Shown here: positions 1 to 11,451 of the stretch, piece by piece
Position numbering within the stretch: the first letter of the stretch is position 1
Layout of the letters: each line of letters begins with the position of its first letter
Assembly (NCBI GenBank): GCA_031213475.1
Contig: JARUPZ010000019.1
Span: forward strand, 4,939,896 to 5,003,895
Direction: 5' to 3'
From: Nereocystis luetkeana
Lineage: Eukaryota; Sar; Phaeophyceae; Laminariales; Laminariaceae
Length of the DNA: 64,000 nucleotides
Position numbers and translations under genes: made by a program
Notes under the pieces: generated by a model
What the model was told of the DNA's origin: nothing
The model's input: the letters and a program-made list of their open reading frames with translations, nothing else
The model's database searches: none

Positions 1-1208
1 TGGCCACGATCCGACCGAGTCGAAACGTGCGCTCGCACGTGTCCCAGAGGGGTAGAGCGCGCTTGTGACGCTAGGGAGAAGGACTCCCAGATATGTAGAT
101 TATGGTAAACTGATTGGTTTGGGCCACAGGCCGAATGCGATGACCAAGGAAACGAAGGTCCGCCGAAAAGAATGGCAATCCACAAAATTGGGGAGGGGCC
201 GTAAATGACGCGGCTCCTGCTGATACGAAAACTCATGTCGTCGTAACTCCTGAAATGGTCCTAAACCAAAATAGACCGTACCAGGTATAAAGCACGAACG
301 ATAGCACATCCCCCCACAACATCACACCCGGTGCTTCTTTTATTGTTTGTTTTTCAAACAACACTTCAGCACCGGGGGTACGTTAAATACCAAACCCCTC
401 CGGAGGTACGCCTGAATACAGCATCAAACTACAGAAACACCATACCGGACCGGTGGAAACCGACCAAGCACAACACTCACTGGTATGTAGATCGGCAGAG
501 CGCCTATACCTGAGGCGATTTTTGTTAGAATTTATCGTCAAAATTCTAGAAAATTCTGCCAAGTAGCACCAATCACAGACGAGTTGTGTAGGGATTTTGT
601 AGGGACGAACGTCGGTGATTGGCACCACGATCGCACCGCCTTTGTCAGACGAGACGAGAGGTGGCGCGCGCGAGGAAGAGAGAGACCTCTGTTGTAACTC
701 GCAAGCTCAGGCAATCCACGAAGCAGAGGGCAGCCCCAACACCATGCTGGTGTGGCGGTGTCTCCCCCCTATAGTATGTGCCTTGTTGTGTGTCTCGGAG
801 TCTACGCTCTGTGAGAGGGTAGAAAGTCGGGGCCTGCGCAGCCTGTAGGGGCTGTTTTGACGTCAGAGGCGAAAACAGTTATTTGTGGGAGCCACCACCC
901 TGAATGGTTTCCGTCCTGGTGTACCTACCGACCGTGAGCGAAGACGTCGTCAACGCTACTTAGCGGCACAAGCCTTCTGTCCCTTTACGTACCCTCATCC
1001 GCCCACAGGCCACAGGTGCAAGTTTTGAGTGCATGCGCGTAGTCAGACCACAGCAACACCTGCACCAGACTATAATACCAGCAGCACTAGCTTCGGTCTC
1101 CGTCAATCCGAGCTCTGGGCCTTGCCTGCAGCAGCGGACGAACCCCGTGGTTGCAGTGTCTAGGGCGCGTTTCCCATTAAACTTCAAACAGCAGCAGTAC
1201 AGCAGAAA

Positions 1209-1386
1209 TATTACCACCCTGTCCAGAAATATAAAAGAGTTTTGATACTCGTATTAATCCCCAAACATTCGTTACATTTCCGGACATGGTAATAGTACCA
1301 GCACCACTCTGTCCGGAAACGAACGAAATTGTCGGTACTGATATTAATATCCAAAGAGTTCTGACATTATCGGACATAGTGGTATC
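1209..1386. repeat. Two adjacent copies of a ~85-bp inverted-repeat element
   Basis: The motif ATTACCACCCTGTCC(A/G)GAAAT occurs forward at about 1,210-1,230 and again, as ACCACTCTGTCCGGAAAC, at about 1,303-1,320. It occurs inverted at about 1,276-1,293 and 1,371-1,386. This gives two back-to-back units, 1,209-1,293 and about 1,298-1,386, each with ~20-bp terminal inverted repeats and a related AT-rich centre containing 'tattaat..ccaaa'. The structure is MITE-like, with no coding capacity. Confidence 0.6.
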
Positions 1387-4300
1387 GTTTACGAGAAAAA
1401 CTCAAAACCGATTCTAAAGACCTATGCCAATGGAAACGCGAAGTTGAAAAGTTTTTTTTCAAATATATGGCTTTAAAAAAACAGCCGAAAATTTTCTCGT
1501 ACCGCCGCTGTGGGGAAAAAAGAGAAAAATGTTTGATTTTTTCTTTTTTTTCCCCCAACGGCTGCAGGCGGCGCAATTTGTGTTTTTCTGGTCGCAAATT
1601 GTCAACACGGTGATCGAAACCAGCTCGTGCGACGATCGACCCTCGATCTCGACATAGACTCAGCCCACGGCCAACCCACTCGGTATCTGGCAAGCCCAAC
1701 GAGTATAGATGACGGCCTCGAAGATATCAGGCGGATCCATGGTCTAGGGGGCGAGAGCTTGCCGGCGGCGTCGTACGGTATCCTCCCAAACCTGAAAAAA
1801 AGACTATTTTTTGCCATTCGAGACGGATGGAGACGTTGTGTCTTCTGTTTTGTGCAAACCAGCGGCCAAATGTTTTTTTATCACACGCCTGGTCAGCTCC
1901 CGCCACATGACACCGGCCATGGTGTGAAGACGATGACCCTAGGGTGGGTCGGAGCCCCTTACGAGCGCACTCCGTTCAGAATTCGTGACGCAATCGTTGG
2001 TTTTGTTGATCGATGTATGTCGAGGACTCGGAATCTCGCCGCTTCGAACCAAAGATCGGCCTGAGTATTTCTCAAGCCGATGTTGGCCCAACATCGGCCC
2101 CAGATTTGCTTTTTTTGGGCTTTTCCAAAAGTTAGGAACTTTTTTTTTTTTTTAGGTGGCCCATAGGAAGCGTGTTCTGAAAATTTTTGGCGGGTATCTT
2201 TGAAATTCAAACTTTTTATTGCAACTTCGCTGTACCATTGGCATAGGTCTAAAACCAACTTAAACGAGCTCTCCCTGAGGAAAACATCTCGATAATTTAA
2301 TGCCTTGAAAAACGTTGCCCAGGATAGGATCGGAGCCTGCAGACCAGGCAAGTGCGCCCCATCGATGCAACAGCAATGGGCCGAACGAATCCGTACCCCC
2401 GACATTTACCGGTGTCTGCTGCTGCACCGCCTCGAGCGAGAATCACGTCGTTTTTCTCTAACAATCCACGGCTGCCACTCCTGCTCTGTGCTACAAGCCC
2501 CGACTACCGGTTCCGACAAAGCACCTGAGGCCCCGACAGCAGCTATACATAGGCCGAGGCCATAGTAATCAGAACCCACGCTGGGCCCAAAAAGTAGGTA
2601 CGCCCTTGTGCCCTTATGTTTACACACCATATATATTTGGTGCTGATTACGTTTTACTCTCACACGTTTCCACTGGAGCAGTCGGTAACCGTTCTCTGGC
2701 ATCGCTGCAAGGCGAGCCAAATGGCAGCCATCCTCAGGTTTCAACGTGGGCTTACCATCATCGCCACTGCGTCAGAATGGTAAGGCAAACCGACTCCCCT
2801 CTCTTTACGTCTCAAGCCCGTTTTGGCAGCAGAACCTTGAGAAATCGTGACGTAAAGTGCAAGTGTAAAAACGTAAAAACGGCTGCTCGTATTAAATAGT
2901 AGTATTGTTAATAGTGTAGAGAGTCAAAGTGTTCGCTCTGAGAACGCATCTTCGGTCGTCGTATCACACAGATCAAAGGAATTCGTTCCTGAAAATCGTG
3001 GCTTTCATTCCCCCTTTCCCTACATCGAGGGACACTCCCATTTGCAAAAAAACGCGGGCTTCTGCCCTCCCGGGTAATACCCGTTGCAGCACCACCACCA
3101 CCACCACCAACACAAGGCACGTACCTGCCCTAAGCGTTGTCGGCGTCCGTGCGAGGACAGAAGGCACTGATGCTGCTGCTGTGCCGTTGCGACATGATCA
3201 TCCTTCTCGCTGCTGTTGATAGGTGATCGCGATTGATATCGCCCAGTACCTGGTGCCGCAAGAAAGAAGGTATCGCTTTCTCTCAAGAGAAACGCTAGTA
3301 GCCACAGGATCCTCCAAATGCTGGTCAGGGAAGCTCTGAGGGGTAGAAAGACGGCCTTCATCTCCTGGGCGGGAGATATATATGTGCACCAGCAGACTAG
3401 CAGTACGTTGTCGTCTCAACGTAGCATCAGCAGCGCTCAGCGGCAGTAGTTCTGGCAAATAATAACAAGGGTTTCCAATGGTTCTGTTTGCATGCAAAGG
3501 TTCTTTTTTTTTACCCTTCTCAGCTTCGGAAGCATGATCGTGATGACACGACATGACGCAACATTTCTTCTAGCGTGGCACCTCTGCTGGTGCCTTCTAC
3601 TAGGCTCCATAGCTCCGCAGCGTGCGAGGCCGCCCAGGCAACGCCATCCGGGTGCTCAGGCAAAGGCCAGGATCACGCACCGTGCTGTGACTGCTGCTGC
3701 TCCTGGTCAAGGTATCTCGGCGCTCATCCCCACGCGGGCCGTCGGGGTCTGGGCAGGTGCGTCAGCTGATGTCACCAGGCTGGATGTCACCACCCGAACC
3801 GGCACACATTTACGTACGTAAGATAGTGACCGATCGCTGTGTACCTGGAGATTTTCGTAGTTCAATGTTTTCGCAGTTCGAGGATATGTATCGCTACGTA
3901 CATCGCTACTGCTGGCATGGTCTGCGCGTAAGTTACACACCCGAAGCGAGTTGCTGCGCTCCAGCCCTCGCAGGGCAGTCGGACACTTGAGCGGGCGGCC
4001 GTGGGTGGAGGTGTATACCACGGGCAGCGGTGAAACAACCAGCAATTTCTTGTTGTCAGCTATAATAATTTCCGGTGACATGTGAACGTGCCAATTTTTT
4101 GCTCAAATTGCCCGATATTTCATGTGTTTTTAGGTACACGTAGGCAACGACGTGAGGGCACCGGTATTGCGAGAATAGTTACCTGGTACACGTATAGGGT
4201 GCCACAAATCAGCAGCAGTTAAGGTGCGAGTGGCGCACTTAGTGAGGCAGTGGGCAACGAACTGCGACGTGTACCTGTTATGTAACTGCTGCATGCTGCT

Positions 4301-4655
4301 GTAAGTACACTGCTGAATGTTTTGCTCGAAGCCGCAGAGCTAGCATGCTGCTGTACCAGGTACCTGATGTACCATTTGCAGAGGCCCTCTACTTTCCTTC
4401 CCTTCCCATTTACCGGTACCAGTTACCATTTACCCACCGTTTTTCTGCTGCTGCGTGCTGACTCAGGCGCACTTGCTTCCAGCGGTGACTGCAATTAGTG
4501 CTGCGAACCTGCGATGAGCGGAGATCCACTGGATGCGGTGGGGCAAGGGCACGCTTGGTACGGGTACAACCTGGTAAGCGAAGCGGCGGATGGATGTCGT
4601 TCTTTATTCTATACCAGGTATTATTGTGTAAAAATCCTACCACGACTGCTGTACA

Positions 4656-4848
4656 TTCGATGCGAGTCGACGAGGGAAGAAAAGGCTGAAATCTTCTCGC
4701 GATAAAAATGAAGGCACGTACCGTAGCGGGAAGGGGGGAGAAGAGCCTGCTATGTGACCCCGGATCTGAGTTACGAGTTGGAAGGAGAGAGAGAAGAAGA
4801 TGTGCGAAGATAATGAATGGGATGAGAAAAAAAAAAAAAAAAAAAAAA
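4656..4848 (+). mobile_element. SINE-like poly(A)-tailed repeat, copy 1
   Basis: About 190 bp that recurs in inverted orientation at 6,795-6,988 with high identity. Both copies begin at 'gcgagtcgacgaggg' and run through 'gcgataaaaatgaagg' and 'gtgaccccggatctgag'. Both end in 'aatgggatgag' followed by about 20 A residues. A homopolymer A tail at the same end of both copies points to retroposition. No ORF is shared in a meaningful way. Confidence 0.65.
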
Positions 4849-6794
4849 CGTCGATTATCTCGGGGTCGGGATGAATAGCAGGCACCTCGAGCGTTGCTTT
4901 TATACCAGGCACACCGGACGGCGGTGGAGAAAGTAAGAACTCGGATCTCTTCGTCTATGTATCCCCTAACGACGTATCTTGGATTTAATAATTTCAAACT
5001 TCCAGGTGTACGAGGTGGTATGTACCTGGTATTTTACTTTAATATTATTAATAATTTGGCCAGGTGCGGTCTCGTTTACCTACAGCAGTACGTATTTATA
5101 CGTTGTGTGGTTGGCTTACACCATCGGATCAGGGTTAGGATTGCTCTGATTGGCTTTTGCGGTTACATAGGGTTATGATATCTGGTTATTTCACACCCAT
5201 GGTAGTTTTGTTTTGTGTTTTTAATATTCTCAGGCGAATTGGTAAAATGATGCTCACCACACTCCCACGTTCAGATTTCGTGTCGTGTGTCACTTTAACC
5301 CGTAGCTCCCGTTGCAACATCAGGGCAGACTGTTACCACTGGCACTTGGGCACGTTGACCCGACCTGACCCCCGAGAGGGGCAGGTGCGGTCGAGATAGC
5401 CACCCGGGAGAATCATCTCCTTCAGGTGGTGTGGGACTCGCGCGACACCCACTAACAAAAACCTACAGTAGGCTATGAGGCCTTCCCGCCGGACTTGGTC
5501 CAAATACGGTTCACCCTTGTAGGGGCGTTGGTGTTAATAGTTATATTCTCTTACACCGCCACCGCCTCAGTGCGTGCCAACACTTTTCTCGAATAAGTGG
5601 TGGGTAACCCTCTTCTTAGAAGCCGTTCACGGGGGAGCGAGTAGCAGCAGTCATCCCGTGGGTGCCAACAACCTTCTTCTTACATAACAAGCCGTCGACG
5701 AGGGAGCGCGCGGCAGCATTCAGGCCGTGGGCGTGTGGGAATAGTGTACACCAGGGTTATACTCGTAGTGTCGCTTCGATATATGTTCAAAATATGAAAT
5801 ATCGATCGTTTCCATACATCGCCGTGTCGAACGTTGGTTTGCCCTCCACCCCCTCTCGGGCATCCCACGTATTTTGGCCCTCCATCCCGTGGCGTCCCCG
5901 TGTTTGTTCATTTTTTCCCGCAGATATTGAACCAAAGCTTCCACTTCGTATCGATTTGTGGAATGTGTTTCGTATCGTTATCGAACTCGATTCTCGTTCG
6001 ATATGTAGCACCACTATGTGGGAGAGTGCCGTGCGTTGTGTTTCATATTTCGAGTAGGCTGGTGGGAGTGAAACCGTCCCTGATAGTACCTCAGCAGCCC
6101 GGGCTGTTTCGGGTGGTCGCTGCTGGTATTCCCCACTGTTTTCTCCTTGTTTTTCTTCTTATTTTCGACGTTTTTCCCGCTACACCCTGGAAGCCCCCCT
6201 GGTTAAGTACATAACAATAGCAGAAAAAGAGCGTGATGGAGTATCATACCTTTTAATGTATTAGCGGTACGTACATGCACGATACAGCACCAGCGATGCA
6301 GCGAGTATTTGCCATGCGTAGCGCATACACGAGTGGAAACATAGGGGTGCTACGAGTACCCGCCGGATACCCGCCACGAACAGGTACCCGCCAAACTCTG
6401 GAGGTCGGACTCGCAGTCTTGACCGGGTAACCCTGTTTTTCAGGTGACCGGAACCGGATCCACCGGCTATACCCGGGTAGCCGGGTACCCGGTTAACATA
6501 TCTTCCCGTCTACAGTCCTGTACAGTCCTCAAGCGGGCCTGACGAGTGGAAGGTAGGGCGCACTTTGATGAGATACATAGCGCTCAGAGAAACACAGGCA
6601 TCAAGCGGTATCAGGCATTGCATGCTAACCCAAGATCCCTCGTTTTTGTTTGAAGGAGCGTTGCTACTTGAAGTTCTTCCTCGTCGGGGTGTCGGCCCTA
6701 AACATTAAGCGTTGTTGATGTTCGTGATTTGTTTCAAAGCAGTAACTCATCGCCAAAATAGTGTCCGTCCGTGGTCGCTGGATAGGCCCCAAGT

Positions 6795-6988
6795 TTTTTT
6801 TTTTTTTTTTTTTTTTGCTCATCCCATTCATTATCTTCGCACATCGTCTTCTCGCTCTCCTTCCAATTTGTAACTCAGATCCGGGGTCACATAGCAGGCT
6901 CTTCTACCCCCTTCCCGCTACGGTACGTGCCTTCATTTTTATCGCGAGAAGATTTTAGCCTTTTCTTCCCTCGTCGACTCGCATTGTG
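6795..6988 (-). mobile_element. SINE-like poly(A)-tailed repeat, copy 2
   Basis: Minus-strand copy of the 4,656-4,848 repeat, ending in a 22-nt poly(A) (poly(T) on the plus strand at about 6,795-6,816). About 70 bp upstream of its 5' end on the same strand lies the tRNA-like sequence at 7,061-7,141. The whole 7,141-6,795 block could therefore be one tRNA-derived SINE of about 350 bp. Copy 1 lacks the tRNA-like part, so it would be 5'-truncated. Confidence 0.6.
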
Positions 6989-7060
6989 CCTACCCACGCT
7001 GCAAGGCGCTCTCAGCAATTGGTTCCTTTTTTATTTTTATTTTTGCAAATAAAGTCAAAT

Positions 7061-7141
7061 GTCCGACCCACCTGGGACTCGAACCCAGGACTCGAACACA
7101 AGTAGAATTCGAGGTTAACCACTTGAACCACCGGGGCGACC
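7061..7141 (-). pseudogene. tRNA-like sequence with A and B boxes
   Basis: On the minus strand there is a good A box (TGGTTCAAGTGG), a B box (GGTTCGAGTCC) inside a perfect 5-bp T stem (CTGGG/CCCAG), and a partial acceptor pairing (GTCGCCC against GGGTCGGAC). The D stem is only about 3 bp. The anticodon arm has an oversized loop and there is no clear variable region, so a functional tRNA is unlikely. It is either a decayed tRNA or the pol III promoter head of a tRNA-derived SINE whose body and poly(A) follow downstream. Confidence 0.5.
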
Positions 7142-7559
7142 GGCTATTCTGGAGCGGAAAGACACCCAATGAAAACACAAACGAATCGCAAATAAATGCA
7201 GCTACTGTAAGCTTCTGCTGCTGTCAACTTGGCAATGAAACAATGACACGCGTATATCGTACCTGGTGTGTATCGTACCTGTTGTGCAGTTGTACACGTA
7301 CGTATAGATAGTGTACATCGAAAATGCCAAGCCACTAAACTGCGCTATCAAACAATTGCTCGTGTATACTGCTGTATCTGGTACGAGTTTATAAGATTTA
7401 AAAACAACAGCTGTGACATCGAGGATTTTGGTCAAAACTCCTCTTTGCAAGCTGTGTGTGATACTTCGATCGCGCGTACTACGGATTACCTGGTATACTA
7501 GTATCAGGTACTGCCGCAGTACACGTATAGATAGTGTAAACGAAACAAAGTGTACGGCG

Positions 7560-7605
7560 TGGTGAGCTTAAGCTTTATTTTACCAATCCGCCGGAGGCTA
7601 GAAAC
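7560..7605 (+). repeat. Short dispersed repeat with 'ACCAATCCGCCGGAGG' core
   Basis: The block 'gagctTaagctttattttaccaatccgccggagg' (written here in pieces: GAGCTTAAGC, TTTATTTTACC, AATCCGCCGGAGG) recurs inverted at about 45,045-45,095. It recurs in the same orientation at about 59,315-59,350 and more distantly at about 5,232-5,270. Function is unknown; it is probably the conserved end of a mobile element. Confidence 0.45.
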
Positions 7606-9448
7606 CGAAACAAAACAACGTACTTGTATATATGCGTAAACGTCTCCGCAGAGGTTGCTCCTCCCCTCCTGCTGCTACTGGCCGATCCCTTCGAACTCAT
7701 GTTGATGCAGGCGCTGTAATTCCTGAGCTACAGTAGTTCGAGTACATGTGAGAGTGTTGCCCTCCTGGATCGCCTGCGTGTTTCAAGGGTTTCTGAATGT
7801 ATTGTCGGGCATATTCACCCCGGGGACACGTTGCTGACCGGGTACCCGGCCCGAAGTACCCGGCGGGTTTTGGGGCGGACTCGGACTCGGTGACGGGTAG
7901 TACCCGTCGGGTACCCGGGTAGTAGACGAGCGGATACCTCCTTTACGGAAACATGCAATAGATTAACCATGTTTCAAGGTTGTCGTCGTCGCGGCCCGGG
8001 TTTTCTTACGGCGTAGCCAGCTGCGGTTTTACCGAGAGCCGTCCCTCACCGTAGGATTCATAGATGAATAAATATCCGCCGCGCCGGGTGCAGGCTGAGC
8101 CTCCGCCGGCTTTTCCCCTAAAAGCCGATTTTGGGGTGAAAAACACCCGTTTTTTTTCCATGAGTCGGTTTTTGGGGGAGAGGGCCGGGTTTTCGTCCCG
8201 GGGGCCGAATTCTGCTAATAAGTCATTTTTTTCTCGTCCCCTGTACAAGAACGCCTAATATTTGTTATTTCTAACGAATTGTACTTTGGAAAAAAAGTTG
8301 GGAGTTGTGTGACGGATTTCTGACGCCGGCTGGCCGATGTACAACAGAAACCCATTTCCGCGTAAACGAGCCGATTTTCGAGATTTCGAGCTGACAAGGC
8401 CGAAAAAACTGTTGTTTCGGAGCCGCAAAAACCCACAAAATGTGTGTCTGGTGTCTACCGGGGGTATTTGTTTGGGCAAGTTTAGTTTTTTTGAGCCAAA
8501 ATGAGCCGGAAACATTTTTTTTAGATGTCGGCGAACATAAAAAAGCCGTTTGTTTGTTTTTTTAGCCAAACAGAAAGAAAGAAAAAAAGGTCGGCGGAGG
8601 CTCAGCCAAAGTCGAACTGTACCGTTGCAGAAATAAATATATAATCGGCGCATCGTTCGATCCTCACAGAAAGAAATGCCGTAAAAGAGAGCGTCTTTTG
8701 TAACGGTTCGGTGCGGTGCGGCGGGGTTGTCAACTTTTTTTTTCACGGTTTTGTACCAAATCGCACCACACGGCACCGTAGGAAAATCTAACACCAAAAT
8801 CCGATGTGAGTTGAAATTGATACCACTCTCAGGGCGTAAATGTAAGGACCGTTCAGACATGAACATGAATACCGACGGGTCCTCATGTTCAGGCTATCAT
8901 ACTTGGTATCTGGAAAAGCAAAAATATGACCCTTTCATTTCTTCTCGGCTATTGAGGCAAACGCAGTAGAACATAGAACAAAAGCGACGCAATTTATTCC
9001 AGGTAGTTACAGCAGCAGTAGTATTCCTCTTGAAGGGCGCTCATTACTTGCCAGATTCGGCGAAGGCTGGTGTCTCATTAGTGCGCACAAAACAAAACAC
9101 ATTAGCAGCATGATCGTTGCAGCTGGCTGGGGTTCCGAGGATTTCATAAGCTCGTCAGGTCTCTTTAGCCACAGAAAAAAAAAAAAAAACAGAAACACAA
9201 TTTGCCCTAAATCGACGCCGTCGACGTCCTTTTGCTTCCAACACCTTTGTAGAGCTGCACCGCTTTTCTAGGGGAAAACTATTGCAGATAGTGTGCGAAA
9301 ACGTTGGGAGTAAAAGGGTCATGGTTTGCCTTGAAAAAAAGTATGTGACCTTTTTACCGCCGCACTCCCGTCTAAGGGACAAAAAACCTGGATGGACTAC
9401 TCGTACTTGCACGACAAACTTGGGAGTTGCAAATAAAGGTGTTAACGC

Positions 9449-9548
9449 GTTAACCCTTTTAGAACCACAGTCCCGATTTGGGGACAAACTACTTGAAATT
9501 TGACTGGTTTGTCCCCAAAAACGGAACTGCGGTTCTCAAGGGGTTAAC
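9449..9548. repeat. MITE-like palindrome, family B copy 1
   Basis: About 100 bp with terminal inverted repeats. The left end is TTAACCCTTTTAGAACC and the right end is its near complement, GGTTCTCAAGGGGTTAA. Inside lie a paired 'CAGTCCCGATTTGGGGACAAAC' half (shown here in two parts: CAGTCCCGATTT, GGGGACAAAC) and its inverted partner GTTTGTCCCCAAAAACGG. Related copies are at 10,413-10,513, 19,768-19,862 and half of one at 54,886-54,946. Confidence 0.65.
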
Positions 9549-10412
9549 GCCTTTCTCCGAAAAGGGGCTGCCCCGAGAGCGATTTGGAGTCTTACTCGCG
9601 TTAATAGCGTAGAGCAGGCTGCCTCACAGGCGAATAAAGTGCCCACTAATAACGCCGTTAATCGGGAACTCCCACAACTAGGCGATACACACGTTGAGGC
9701 AAGCTTGGAACGCCTATCTGGCCTGGGATCGGTCTGACTTTGGTACTTGCCTTACCTAGTTTAAGGCAGTTATAACGCATGTCGAGGCTGTCAAGACACT
9801 TGAAACAGTTAGGCACGCCTTAAAACGCGCCTTGGTGTTTCGCGTGCAGCGAGCCATACCAATTTGCCTTTACGCCGCCTGCGGCGAGCATTCAAGGCAA
9901 GGGTCTTCATCGACGCCGATTCCGGCTCCGGCAACCTCAAATTCGCCTATGTGTGGAATTGGGGTTAGGGTAACGTTTAGGGTATGGCGGGGTCGGGTCG
10001 GCCAATTGAACAGTGCTATCTCCAACCATGTTCTCGAACCCAAATCCCTTGAGAGCTGCACCCACCTTTAGGAGCCGAGCTACTTGGGATGAGATTCGAA
10101 TGGTGTTTCAGCGGTTTCAGGGCTAGCTAATCTAAGCCGAGTGATATGCAAGGTAGTACACAGCTCTCATAGAGCATGTACCTTACCGCTGATGTTGCAG
10201 TTCTTGAACATTAACAGGCTGCTCGAGGCTGTACGAGGGTGTTCGATCGTCGCGTGTACGTGGTATGTATGTACTACCAGGTACAGTAGTAGGTAGCCCC
10301 CTTTTGAAGGGACCCCGCGATAAGGGAAAATGGTGTATGTAAGGGACGTCAAAATTTCTGCCCACCATTTTTTCGCACTATTGACGACTTGTGCTACTGT
10401 AGAGGGGTCACG

Positions 10413-10513
10413 TTTAACCCTTTTAGGGCAAACTGCCGTCCCGTTTGGGGGGCAAACCACTGTAATTCTGAGTAATTAGCCCCCGAAACGAGACTACAGT
10501 CCTAAAAGGGTTG
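10413..10513. repeat. MITE-like palindrome, family B copy 2
   Basis: Same layout as the 9.45-kb copy: TTTAACCCTTTTAGG at the left, CCTAAAAGGGTTGAG at the right, and internal halves CCGTCCCGTTTGGGG and CCCCGAAACGAGACT. It has no coding capacity. Confidence 0.65.
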
Positions 10514-11451
10514 AGTCTAATATTTTCAGCCTATGAGAGCCACTCGGCCGTAGTGACCACCTTTTTTCTTTGGAGCTTTTTTTTCTTCCGCGATATCCGC
10601 CTACCTCCATACCAATGGCATATGGGGTTATTTGCTTCCCTTGCGTCAAGAAAAAAACCCGAACAAACGAACAGTTTAGAAGGAGCCACTAGCCCGAGTG
10701 GTGTAAATATGGCACGTAATGCAAACGAGGGTGTACCCCCTTCCCCCCCCTACCGATACACGAGTCTGATCGTAGCACCAACTCTGATGAGGGAGGTTGG
10801 TATGTAAGGGGCCTCTATTCCCGAATGAATTCACTAGGCTCCCTCGAAAGGGGCTGCACATTGTTTTGCATATCGTCACGCAAGTAGTTATAGTAGTACT
10901 CTACGTACGGTTATTGAAATCATGAGGATATGGCAGTGAGCGACTACCGCGGCGAGTGATGTATCGGGGCGATGTCCGGTGGGGAGATTCCGAGACCAGA
11001 CCGACCTTTTATGATTGGTGCTTCTAGCCATCGAGGGATTTAGCCATCGAGGGGCCTACGGAAAATCTCCCCAATGGTTTTCGGAGTAGAGACTGCGTTG
11101 TAGCCGACTGCGGATAGAAGGGTGGTAAAAGGTACAGGAGGGGGCATCGAAACAGCCCAACGTGTTGTGGACGAGTGGCACAGGGGGGAGGAAACGAAAT
11201 GGCTTCGGCACGCAAAGACAGCAGAGAGCGCCAAGAGTGGGCTTCGATTCCTCCCCCCCAACACGAGTACAACATATGTCACATACACCCATCATACTCC
11301 TAGGCAGCCGCTTTTCAACGCAGTGCTCTGACTTTCTCTGCTTCCCCGATTCTGCGCGAAACAAACCTCGCATATTCGCCTAATGTTTCCCTTTTTTTGT
11401 CTTCCTGTGCACCGGCGGCAGCCTCGGCCAGATGAAAACTCGCGACAGCCG

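Larger units (their letters stand above)
1..11451. other. Intergenic, repeat-rich, no supported gene
   Basis: No open frame here has a recognisable domain, a splice-consistent partner or coding-like composition. The longest frame (203 codons, minus strand, 8,255-8,866) is rich in Lys/Arg/Phe, as expected from AT-rich noncoding DNA. The region holds short palindromic elements near 1.2-1.4, 9.5 and 10.4 kb, poly(A)-tailed repeats at 4.7 and 6.9 kb, a tRNA-like sequence near 7.1 kb, and two (G)GGTACCC-rich patches at about 6,355-6,500 and 7,830-7,925. Confidence 0.6.

Noticed and set aside
8255..8866. 203-codon minus-strand ORF
   Set aside because: No domain, skewed Lys/Phe/Arg composition typical of AT-rich noncoding sequence, and no splice partners.
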